Made by a program: the position numbers and the translations under genes. From Trichomonas vaginalis G3 (taxonomy: Eukaryota > Parabasalia > Trichomonadida > Trichomonadidae), in assembly GCF_026262505.1 (NCBI RefSeq), contig NC_067203.1, positions 7,254,001 through 7,318,000 on the forward strand: a stretch of 64,000 nt of DNA. The letters are read 5' to 3'. The notes beneath the pieces were generated by a model. The model was not told the origin of the DNA. It saw only the letters and a program-made list of their open reading frames with translations, and did not search any database. The first letter of the stretch is position 1, and each line of letters opens with the position of its first letter. Positions 17,456-25,356 of the stretch are shown here, piece after piece.

Positions 17456-17830
17456 TTATTTCCATCTGGCTTCCCACCGCATAAGATATTCATACGTGTT
17501 TGTAAGACATTCATTAAACTTCTTTTCTATTGCATCTAATCTTGCGTTATTTTTTTCAATAACTTGTCTGTATTCTTCATCATCTCCAGCAGTGTTTGGG
17601 TCTTCACGTTTAAAATATTCATTGTTAACCAATTTTTTATCTACAAATTTTATTAGTGTTTGATTCACTTCGTTATGATAACGGTCATATTCTTTCAATA
17701 CATAAGTGAAGACAAAATGCGTCGTACCTTCAATCTTAAAGCTTAAAGAACTTTCAACACAGTTTTGAGGGTCTGTCAGTGCGTCAATGAGATAGTATTC
17801 GAAGTCAGTCAATAATCTTTTTAAAGTCAT
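17456..17830 (-). CDS. Maverick protein, 124 aa, unknown
   Basis: Open frame encoding an acidic, helical protein. The start is 2 bases past a minus-strand TTTTATCCTGTATG box (17833-17846), the same box as at the KilA-N genes, so it probably belongs to that expression class. It is divergent from the second KilA-N gene (17938), with about 107 bases between. No domain recognised. Confidence 0.6.
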   Translation of the reverse strand: MTLKRLLTDFEYYLIDALTDPQNCVESSLSFKIEGTTHFVFTYVLKEYDRYHNEVNQTLIKFVDKKLVNNEYFKREDPNTAGDDEEYRQVIEKNNARLDAIEKKFNECLTNTYEYLMRWEARWK

Positions 17831-17832
17831 TT

Positions 17833-17926
17833 CATACAGGATAAAATTTAATGTTGTGAAGAAATAGTGTTTATCTCAGAAAAAATAACGTTAGTTTTTT
17901 TCTAACAAAATTTTTTATCCTGTATG
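17833..17926. promoter_or_regulatory. Divergent promoter-like region with two TTTTATCCTGTATG boxes
   Basis: One box on the minus strand (17833-17846) serves the 124-aa gene and one on the plus strand (17913-17926) serves the KilA-N gene at 17938. Both are identical in sequence and adjoin a T-rich tract. A paired arrangement fits co-regulated divergent genes. Confidence 0.6.
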
Positions 17927-17937
17927 TAAGGACAGAT

Positions 17938-18765
17938 ATGACAACATCAGAGAACACAACAACAGTTATAGTTCATGAAGCCATAAATGAAGAATATGAG
18001 TACATACAGTATAACAAAGAGTTACGTCTCATTCGTTCGGTCAAAGACGATATGTACCAGATGCAAAGTATTTTGAATGCTCTTCGTTCTACAAAGCAAG
18101 CATATCATTGGTTTGAAAACCAACAGACAAAAGAACTTTTAGAAGAATTTCCTCATATGATTGCTTCCCTCGGAAAACCGAGAGAAGAGATTCCGTACGA
18201 AAATCGCAAGAATTTGGCTCCTGGTTTGAAAGGTTATTATGTTCATAGACTTTTAGTAAACGCTGTAGCAATGTGGGCTTCACCTCGTTATGCTTGTTAT
18301 ATTTTCATGATGTTAGATGAACTATATAAAGCAGAACGTGGAGAGATGGAAAAGAAACTTCAAGCAAAAGATGAAGTCATTGAATCCAAAGACAAAAGCA
18401 TACAGAAAAGAATACCACGTTCAGTACCAAAAGGAAAGGAAAAGAACTATAAGTATATGATTTATACTGAAGAGTTGGAGAATGAAGAAGATAAAGATAT
18501 GGTTATGTTGCATTTAGTCAGAAGAAACAACAAAAGCTTTTATGACCTCGCTAAAATATATAAATCTGACAGAAACTGGTTCTATCGTGAAAACTTACCG
18601 ATTTCAATGACACCGAATGAGCAAATAAAAGAAATTGTCAAAAATACTCTTCCTCAAACACACTATGACATCAAAGGTTGCACAATACTTACCTTCAAAG
18701 AAGACTTACCATTACTGAAGGAAAAAATAACAGAGTATTTCGATAACTTCAAAGAGGAAGAATGA
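17938..18765 (+). CDS. KilA-N/MSV199-like protein 2, 275 aa
   Basis: Second regulator of the KilA-N superfamily. The N-terminal half keeps the V-N-A-V-A-M-W-A-S-P-R-Y signature (about residues 108-119) but lacks the clear G-Y-I-N-A-T motif, so it resembles MSV199-type domains. After a K/E/D-rich linker (about 135-160) the C-terminal half begins Y-K-Y-M-I-Y-T-E-E-L and reads as a separate small domain, as in poxvirus and ascovirus KilA-type fusions. The start is chosen at ATG 17938, 11 bases after the box. The frame is open. Confidence 0.75.
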   Translation: MTTSENTTTVIVHEAINEEYEYIQYNKELRLIRSVKDDMYQMQSILNALRSTKQAYHWFENQQTKELLEEFPHMIASLGKPREEIPYENRKNLAPGLKGYYVHRLLVNAVAMWASPRYACYIFMMLDELYKAERGEMEKKLQAKDEVIESKDKSIQKRIPRSVPKGKEKNYKYMIYTEELENEEDKDMVMLHLVRRNNKSFYDLAKIYKSDRNWFYRENLPISMTPNEQIKEIVKNTLPQTHYDIKGCTILTFKEDLPLLKEKITEYFDNFKEEE

Positions 18766-18925
18766 AGTCACGACAACATTAACGAAGAAGTCACGACAAC
18801 ATTAACGAAGAAGTCACGACAACATTAACGAAGAAGTCACGACAACATTAACGAAGAAGTCACGACAACATTAACGAAGAAGTCACGACAACATTAACGA
18901 AGAAGTCACGACAACATTAACGAAG
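18764..18925 (+). repeat. 23-bp tandem repeat, seven units
   Basis: Unit GAAGTCACGACAACATTAAC plus GAA repeats seven times directly after the stop of KilA-N gene 2. No frame of its own is convincing. It separates the KilA-N gene from a convergent gene. Confidence 0.85.
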
Positions 18926-18928
18926 AGA

Positions 18929-18975
18929 GAATGAGGTGAAAAAACAGGTGAGATTCTCACCTCTTCACCAAAAAT
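18929..18975. promoter_or_regulatory. Intergenic palindrome, GGTGAG variant
   Basis: GAGGTGAAAAAACAGGTGAGA followed by TTCTCACCTCTTCACC. Like the copy at 614-667, both arms use GTG/CAC. It lies between two convergent genes. Confidence 0.6.
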
Positions 18976-18985
18976 ATATTTTTGG

Positions 18986-19459
18986 TTAAATAGCTTCAGG
19001 GTCAATTTCTTCAACCATTTCACTTCCTTCGTCAATGTCAATTGAAGCTTCTTCAACCTTTGGTAAGAATTTCTGTATAACATCTTTGTTCGTTATTGTT
19101 TTCAGAGATGAAGAATAATATTTCACATTTGTTTCACCCTTCTTATATTCTTTCTGTTCGGAAAGATTCATAGCAATACTGAAGAAGTCAATGTTGGAGT
19201 TCTTTATAACAGTATAATGAGTATCTTTGACATTCACGAAGAAACTCTTTTGTTTCAAAACTACTGCTAACTCTTGTGAAGTATAACGTTTGCGGTCAAT
19301 GACGATAGCTAATGGTCTGACATACTGACCGAACTTAGATTCTTTCACAAACTTCTTGTTAAAGATAACATTAACGTTTGAAGCATTATTGAACTCATTC
19401 TTGATGGCAGTAGCGAGAGCATTGTATGAAAAGAACTTGCAATCTTGCATGTGTTTCAT
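18986..19459 (-). CDS. Maverick protein, 157 aa, unknown
   Basis: Open frame from ATG 19459 (a second ATG three codons later is possible). Mixed alpha/beta body with an acidic C-terminal tail (E/D/I-rich). It is divergent from PolB, with 91 AT-rich bases between. It may be replication-associated because it shares an upstream region with the polymerase; that is inference. Confidence 0.6.
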   Translation of the reverse strand: MKHMQDCKFFSYNALATAIKNEFNNASNVNVIFNKKFVKESKFGQYVRPLAIVIDRKRYTSQELAVVLKQKSFFVNVKDTHYTVIKNSNIDFFSIAMNLSEQKEYKKGETNVKYYSSSLKTITNKDVIQKFLPKVEEASIDIDEGSEMVEEIDPEAI

Positions 19460-19550
19460 TAAAATAAAAATATTAAATTATTTTGAAAAATAACTTAAAA
19501 AAATCTAATCTATTTTTTTAAAAAATATTTTTTTTTATTTCCTACTAAAG

Positions 19551-22500
19551 ATGTATCGGAAGTTGTCTAAGTTAGAACACTCGGAAATAAAACAACTTCT
19601 TACAGAAGCTAACATAGAAGTAGCAAAACATTACGCAACAAACAAAAAAGCACTCGCTGACATCCTCAATGACTATAATGGTGCAATAAGTTATGATAGA
19701 ATTCATGAGTTCATAAAGCCGCAACGCGGCGAGGACGAAGTTCATGCAAGAGAATTTCCTTTAAATGACATTGCTATTGACTTATATCATAGACGTTCAA
19801 TACCTCATGAAGTAAGAAGAGAAATGTTTGACATAACAAATGCAAACGTTGGTGAAACAAGAAGAAGAGACGACACACTGAAACAACAGAGAAGAGAGAT
19901 GTTTAAAAGTGCTATAGAACAAGTTCGCAAAGCTAACGATGTCATTCGTTCCATTGACGACAAACCAAAAGAAGGTGAGAGATGGTTAAAGAAAGATGAA
20001 GAGAATAGGAAGAGAAATGTGAAGTCAGGCAATAGACTCATTGACTTTAACATCGAAGCTTTAGATGAACCAAACAGAGAATATTTACACAAACATTTTG
20101 GTAAGGTTTTCATGAGACTCTTAGAGAAAATTAAAATAAACTCGCAACAAAGATGGATGGTATGTTATAAACTTGGTGGAAAGTATGAATGTTCTACGTT
20201 AAACCTCAATAATATTGGAACATTACTACATCAGCTCTTGAAGGAGAACTTTATATCAGAGATAGAAGCAAATGCTGCAGGTATTGTTGAAATGCACTAT
20301 GACTTCTTCTTGACAAACATAAAGAATCTTACTGAAATAAAGATGTATGATTTAACAGAATATGAAGGCTTAACGATGTCAGATGTAAAGAAAGGCAAAC
20401 CAAAAAAGAGACCATATAGAGATGAAAGCACACTGACAAATGACCAGAAAGCCATTTTGGAAGCTCTTAAGCAAACAGGAAACCCAGCACTTATAGAAAG
20501 CTTTTGGAAAGATAATGGTGAAAAGAAGTTTTATAAGAAGAGAAGCGGTCAGTTCTGGAAGTATCTTTGCACATTACCTATAAATCTTGAGCGCTACCAA
20601 ATCTTCAATGAATTGAACCAAAGAACTGCAACACTTATGACAGAAGACAATTGTTTCGTTTATGCTTGCATTCAGGCTGGAGTAAATGAAGAAACTATTG
20701 ACCACATGAGAGAAGTCATTCGTGTTAGAGACTTTCCTCAAAGTAAAGTACAAGAAATTTCTGACGCAACAGGTATAGCATTTAATGTTACCATTGGTTA
20801 TTTCAATGACTCAAGACATAATGAAATAAAGAGATATATACCAAAAGAATGCGAAACTGTTAGAACTATTGACTTACTTCTTGTTGAAGACCACTACATG
20901 CTAAATGAAAGACTTCCAATGACAACATATTTCATTCGCAACTATATAGAAATTCTCAAAGCTTGTGGTGGAATGAACAATGAGAAACAGATGAAGATTT
21001 ATACAATGAGAGATGGTAAATACATTGTTCGCATGGATAGAACTACACCGCTATGGGATGTTATGAAAACATTGTGGGAGTGCAAATATTTCGAACCTAT
21101 TTCTTATGGAGAACTTTTCACATATACTACTGACTTATATAAACAGAACCTTGCACCATTTAAAGATTTGACATATGCTCCAAAGTATTGTGTACAACTG
21201 AAGAAGAAAGCAGAGTCAAAAGAAGTAAATAAAGCTAAATGTAAATTCATACCTGAGCACGTTTTCTTTGCTGACTTTGAGTGTAGTACGGATGGCTTTC
21301 ATAAAGCTTTTAACATCTGTTACGACAGTGAAGATGGTTCAGTTAGTGAAAGTATTTGGGGTCAAAACTGTGCAACAGAATTTTTGGAACGACTTCCTGA
21401 CAAGAGTTTAATATATTTCCATAACCTCAGTTATGATATAAACTTCATCTTAAGACACATGACAGAAGTGAAAGGAACTCCCATCATTAAAGGTTCACGA
21501 ACAATGCAAATAACTGGTTTATATAAAGGAAGGGCAATTATTATAAAAGACTCTTACAGTGTTATAAATAAGAAGCTTAAACTATTTCCTGCTATGTTTA
21601 ACTTACAAACAGGACCGAAAGAAGTATTTCCATATAACTACTACAGCAGTGTTTTGTTAGCAAATGACAACAGAACTGGTGTCATTTCTGAAGCGTGTAA
21701 GTTTATCCATGATGCAGATACATTTATGAAGAACATAGATTCCATCAAAGGTTGCAGAATAGATGAAAACCACTTCGACTTAGAAAAATATAGCACGTTT
21801 TACTGCAAACAAGATGTAAGAATTTTAAGAGAAGGTTTTGTAAAGTTCCGCAATGACTTATTGAAAGAGTTTGATTTAAACGTTTATGACTACGTTAGTA
21901 TTTGTTCTATTGCTAACAAATTGTTTGAGAACAGAGTATACTTCCCGAATGGAAATCTTTATGACCTCTCAAATAAACCAAGAGAATTTATTTCGAGATG
22001 CATTCAAGGTGGAAGATGTATGTTGTCAGATAACATGAAACAAAAGAGCGAAAAGAAACTCATTGCTGACTTCGACGCTGTTTCATTATATCCTTCAGCT
22101 ATAGCAAGACTTTATACTTTAGAAGGTATTCCAAAAGTATTGAAGGAAGAAATGCTAAGCACAGAGTATCTCATGAGACATTTATTCGATGACGACCAAA
22201 AGGAACCCATTGGTGAAAAGTTTATGTCTGGCTTCTTTGTTCTCATTAAGATAACAGAGATTGGAATACATAGACACTTTCCTTTAATAGTTTGTGACCC
22301 TGAACTAAATCCAGAACTTAACGTTCCCAGAAGTTCAAACACTTGCTGTTTAATGTATGTTGACCATATAACATTACAAGACCTCATAAAATATCAAGGT
22401 GTCAAATGTGAAGTGTTGCAAGGATACTATTACGATGGAAACAGAGATATGAGAATAAGAGATGAAGTTAAGAAATTGTTTGAGTTAAGGTTAAAGTATA

Positions 22501-23330
22501 AGAAAGAAGGAAATCCTTTACAAGAAAATATAAAGCTCATTCTGAACAGTATTTATGGCAAAACTATTCTATCTCCTATTGAGTCAAAAATAACCATAGT
22601 AAATGACAAAGATGCTATAAGATATGCCATCAGAAACTACAACCATATAGTGAAGTTCGAAGGTTTGGATGGTTCAGATAAAACTATTTTCAAGCTAACG
22701 AAAAGTATTTGCAGACACTTTAACTTCTGTCCACTTGGTGTTAACATTCTGTCTATGTCAAAACGTATTATGAATGAAGTGTTTTGCACGATTGAAGATA
22801 TGGGACTTCAAATCTTTTACCAGGATACCGACAGTATGCACTTATATAATGAAGACATCCCAAAGCTTGCAGCAGAGTTTAAGAAGAGATACGGTAGAGA
22901 ACTTATAGGAAAGAACCTTGGTCAATTTCATAGCGACTTTGCAGAAATAACACCTGGAAAACAAAGTTTAGCTTATAAAAGTATTTTCTGTGGAAAGAAG
23001 ACCTACATAGACTTACTCACTAACGATTTAAATGAAGTTGCATTTCACTGCAGAATGAAAGGCGTGAAGCAAGATGTTATTGCTTTAACCGCTAATGAAA
23101 TGTTTCCTGAAGCTATACAATGCTATTACAATGAAGATAAGAACATTCACATACCTGTTGGAACATATGACAAAGACTCTGAGTTCAGTTTAATGAAACT
23201 TTACAAAGCACTTCATGATGGTCAAGAGATTGCATTCGACTTATGTAAGTCTTCTAGTCCTTGCTTTGCTGAAAAGTTTAACTTCTCAATAACGACTAAA
23301 ACAAGCTTTATTCGTAAGTTGAAGTTCTGA
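19551..23330 (+). CDS. Protein-primed-type DNA polymerase B, 1259 aa
   Basis: Maverick replicative polymerase. The 3'-5' exonuclease motifs are D-F-E at residue 575, H-N-L-S-Y-D with Asp 629, and Y-C-K-Q-D with Asp 755. Polymerase motifs are D-F-D-A-V-S-L-Y-P-S (Asp 840/842), K-L-I-L-N-S-I-Y-G-K (Asn 999) and Y-Q-D-T-D-S (Asp 1092/1094). All key residues are present. The N-terminal region, about 560 residues, contains D-N-C-F-V-Y-A near residue 365 and V-E-D-H-Y-M-L near 445, a Cys/His pairing typical of the OTU-like module of Maverick polymerases. Residues 57-65 carry a palindromic insert. The frame is fully open. Confidence 0.97.
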   Translation: MYRKLSKLEHSEIKQLLTEANIEVAKHYATNKKALADILNDYNGAISYDRIHEFIKPQRGEDEVHAREFPLNDIAIDLYHRRSIPHEVRREMFDITNANVGETRRRDDTLKQQRREMFKSAIEQVRKANDVIRSIDDKPKEGERWLKKDEENRKRNVKSGNRLIDFNIEALDEPNREYLHKHFGKVFMRLLEKIKINSQQRWMVCYKLGGKYECSTLNLNNIGTLLHQLLKENFISEIEANAAGIVEMHYDFFLTNIKNLTEIKMYDLTEYEGLTMSDVKKGKPKKRPYRDESTLTNDQKAILEALKQTGNPALIESFWKDNGEKKFYKKRSGQFWKYLCTLPINLERYQIFNELNQRTATLMTEDNCFVYACIQAGVNEETIDHMREVIRVRDFPQSKVQEISDATGIAFNVTIGYFNDSRHNEIKRYIPKECETVRTIDLLLVEDHYMLNERLPMTTYFIRNYIEILKACGGMNNEKQMKIYTMRDGKYIVRMDRTTPLWDVMKTLWECKYFEPISYGELFTYTTDLYKQNLAPFKDLTYAPKYCVQLKKKAESKEVNKAKCKFIPEHVFFADFECSTDGFHKAFNICYDSEDGSVSESIWGQNCATEFLERLPDKSLIYFHNLSYDINFILRHMTEVKGTPIIKGSRTMQITGLYKGRAIIIKDSYSVINKKLKLFPAMFNLQTGPKEVFPYNYYSSVLLANDNRTGVISEACKFIHDADTFMKNIDSIKGCRIDENHFDLEKYSTFYCKQDVRILREGFVKFRNDLLKEFDLNVYDYVSICSIANKLFENRVYFPNGNLYDLSNKPREFISRCIQGGRCMLSDNMKQKSEKKLIADFDAVSLYPSAIARLYTLEGIPKVLKEEMLSTEYLMRHLFDDDQKEPIGEKFMSGFFVLIKITEIGIHRHFPLIVCDPELNPELNVPRSSNTCCLMYVDHITLQDLIKYQGVKCEVLQGYYYDGNRDMRIRDEVKKLFELRLKYKKEGNPLQENIKLILNSIYGKTILSPIESKITIVNDKDAIRYAIRNYNHIVKFEGLDGSDKTIFKLTKSICRHFNFCPLGVNILSMSKRIMNEVFCTIEDMGLQIFYQDTDSMHLYNEDIPKLAAEFKKRYGRELIGKNLGQFHSDFAEITPGKQSLAYKSIFCGKKTYIDLLTNDLNEVAFHCRMKGVKQDVIALTANEMFPEAIQCYYNEDKNIHIPVGTYDKDSEFSLMKLYKALHDGQEIAFDLCKSSSPCFAEKFNFSITTKTSFIRKLKF
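19719..19746 (+). repeat. GC-rich palindromic coding insert in PolB
   Basis: Twenty-eight bases beginning CCGCAACGCGG encode P-Q-R-G-E-D-E-V-H. The same 28 bases, one mismatch, occur at 6252-6279 in the unrelated 74-aa gene, in the same reading frame, and in diverged form at 3079-3106. GC content is far above the host gene. Confidence 0.8.
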
Positions 23331-23670
23331 GGTCATTTATTTTTGTCAGCAATGAGGTCATGAATGAGGTCATGAATGAGGTCATTTATTTTTGTCAGCA
23401 ATGAGGTCATGAATGAGGTCATGAATGAGGTCATGAATGAGGTCATGAATGAGGTCATTTATTTTTGTCAGCAATGAGGTCATGAATGAGGTCATGAATG
23501 AGGTCATGAATGAGGTCATTTATTTTTGTCAGCAATGAGGTCATGAATGAGGTCATGAATGAGGTCATGAATGAGGTCATTTATTTTTGTCAGCAATGAG
23601 GTCATGAATGAGGTCATGAATGAGGTCATGAATGAGGTCATTTATTTTTGTCAGCAATGAGGTCATTCGT
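23331..23670 (+). repeat. Composite tandem repeat between PolB and minor capsid gene
   Basis: Units of 12 bases (GAGGTCATGAAT) in runs of two to four are separated by a spacer GAGGTCATTTATTTTTGTCA plus GCAAT. The whole forms a higher-order repeat of about 60-75 bases, five times over. It lies between the stops of two convergent genes, where it could separate transcripts or serve replication. Confidence 0.85.
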
Positions 23671-23695
23671 GATAAAAATAAAACTAGCGTAGATT

Positions 23696-24553
23696 TTATA
23701 AAACTGCGATTGTTGAATTCAGCAATTGTGCTTCGATGTAGAGACAGTCCTTATGGTCTGGAGGTAAGAACACTGGGCAGTTATGGTCATGAGTGGAGAA
23801 CATGTCTATCCAAAACTCACGATTGAAGCCAGTTAATTTATAGTATTTAGGGTTAGGAAGTGGTGAAGTTCTTGTATGACCAATGAACTCATTTTCAACT
23901 CCCTTACTTAAGTTTGAATATAATATAGCTTGCTTTCTATCCCAAATGCCAGGTGTTACAATCTTTGAAAATTCATTTTTCCTCGGAAGCATTGCATCAT
24001 AATTGAAAACATTCTTGAAATCATCACTTGGTTCAGAGATTTGAAATCTTATACGTAATGGATTTTTTTTCTTTTTAGCGACTTCATTGAATGGTGAGAA
24101 TACAACAAACTGACAGTCATGAGTTCCATCTTCATTTTCATTAAATTCATAATGAAAGTCTATAAGTTGTGGCTGACTACCTTCTTCTTTCAGTTGTGCA
24201 AGAAACCCACGTAAAGGCTGTAAAGTTTGTACTTCAATGTTGAACTTTTTCTCGAACATCTCATTAAATGAAATCATACATTGCAACAATGTTGTATCGT
24301 CTTTAAAGTATTTGTATATGTGAATGTTTTGGGCGCTTAAAGACTGTTCGTCATTTTCTATCTCGACTTGAAGTATAAAGTCAACCTTTCTGAAAGCACG
24401 TGTTATATACATAGATGTTATGCCAATGTACTTCTCTTCATTTATATTCACAATCCAGTCTGTTGGAAACTTAAACGTTACTCTGTTCCCCTTTATTTTG
24501 ACGTCAGGGTTTTCACTACTGAACGCAACAGTTAAAGGTATTTGTCTATACAT
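23696..24553 (-). CDS. Minor capsid (penton-like) protein, 285 aa
   Basis: Placed next to the major capsid gene, as the penton gene is in Polintons. Predicted beta-rich throughout with alternating hydrophobic residues, no membrane segment and a length close to that of Polinton pentons (single jelly roll). I cannot identify a diagnostic motif by eye, so the assignment rests on length, composition and neighbours. The start is in ACTAAATG. The frame is intact. Confidence 0.6.
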   Translation of the reverse strand: MYRQIPLTVAFSSENPDVKIKGNRVTFKFPTDWIVNINEEKYIGITSMYITRAFRKVDFILQVEIENDEQSLSAQNIHIYKYFKDDTTLLQCMISFNEMFEKKFNIEVQTLQPLRGFLAQLKEEGSQPQLIDFHYEFNENEDGTHDCQFVVFSPFNEVAKKKKNPLRIRFQISEPSDDFKNVFNYDAMLPRKNEFSKIVTPGIWDRKQAILYSNLSKGVENEFIGHTRTSPLPNPKYYKLTGFNREFWIDMFSTHDHNCPVFLPPDHKDCLYIEAQLLNSTIAVL

Positions 24554-24577
24554 TTAGTTTGGATAAAAATAAACCAT

Positions 24578-24849
24578 TTACTCTTTCTTTGCTTCAGCTT
24601 CCTTTGCTTTTTTTCTTCCTTTGCTTTTGCTTCTTCTCTAGCTTTTTTCGCCAGCAAACGTGGGTTCTTCTGTCTTCCAGCAGCTAATGCAGCTAGTTGT
24701 TTTTCACTAAGTTTTCTCTTTGGTCTCTCTGGCTTTTGTTCTGGTTTTTGTTCCTTCAGTTCGGATAAAATTTGTTCACGAATTTCTTTCTTCAATGCTT
24801 CAACATCTATGACCCCTTGGGTCTTGTCCGTAGGATTTGACTGAGTCAT
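24578..24849 (-). CDS. Basic Lys/Glu-rich protein, about 90 aa, one frameshift
   Basis: Small, highly charged, Lys-rich protein with the repeat-like stretch L-S-E-K-Q-L-A-A-L-A-A-G-R. It is probably a DNA-binding virion core protein or scaffold. The open frame read straight runs on to 24532 and overlaps the next gene. One base change in the A run near 24617 instead gives A-K-E-A-E-A-K-K-E and a stop at 24578, 24 bases before the start of the penton-like gene. I take the latter as the ancestral end. Confidence 0.6.
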
Positions 24850-24894
24850 TTGACTGTAGATAAAAAACTAAATTAAAACTTTAACCGATGTAAA

Positions 24895-25329
24895 ATGAGC
24901 TTGTCAAAATCAGAGCGAGAGTCTATTATATTAAATGACGCAAGAGGAATACAACATCCTTTCTATTATGTAAGTCAGAGTAAAGATGGTAAAATATACG
25001 TAAGAAAAAGAAAGGTTCCATTAGCGAATACAGAGAGCGACAACATTAAGGTGCATGGCAAGGGTGAAGTCCACGAAGCCCATATAAAACCTTCTGTACA
25101 AACTGAGCCACCAAAAGAACAAGAAGAAAAGAAGCCAGATGTACTTTCAATAACGAACCAAGAGCTTATTGCAAAGTTCGTGAATTTCATTGAAAAACAA
25201 ACCGAGTCAAAGAACCCTGACCCACCAGTGAAAGAAGTTGAGACAAAAGAGAATGTACAGTTCATTGAAAATGTCAAGAAACAACTTCCACCACGAATGC
25301 CAAGAAGAAGAGTGAGAATAATGAAGTAA
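24895..25329 (+). CDS. Maverick protein, 144 aa, with short basic ends
   Basis: Starts at ATG 24895 (GTAAAATG context). The N-terminal module F-Y-x5-K-D-G-x4-R-K-x-K-x-P-L is the same pattern as in the 78-aa protein (366, 27469), so the two share a small domain. A Pro/Glu-rich linker (about 55-80) and an Arg-rich C-terminus (P-R-R-R-V-R-I) follow. It is immediately upstream of the major capsid gene, so a capsid-associated role is likely. Unknown family. Confidence 0.65.
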   Translation: MSLSKSERESIILNDARGIQHPFYYVSQSKDGKIYVRKRKVPLANTESDNIKVHGKGEVHEAHIKPSVQTEPPKEQEEKKPDVLSITNQELIAKFVNFIEKQTESKNPDPPVKEVETKENVQFIENVKKQLPPRMPRRRVRIMK

Positions 25330-25356
25330 ATAGATATTTTTATCCGAAGTAAATAC

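Noticed and set aside
24542-24844. Plus-strand hydrophobic frame opposite the basic protein
   Set aside because: Antisense shadow of the Lys/Glu codons of the gene at 24578-24849.
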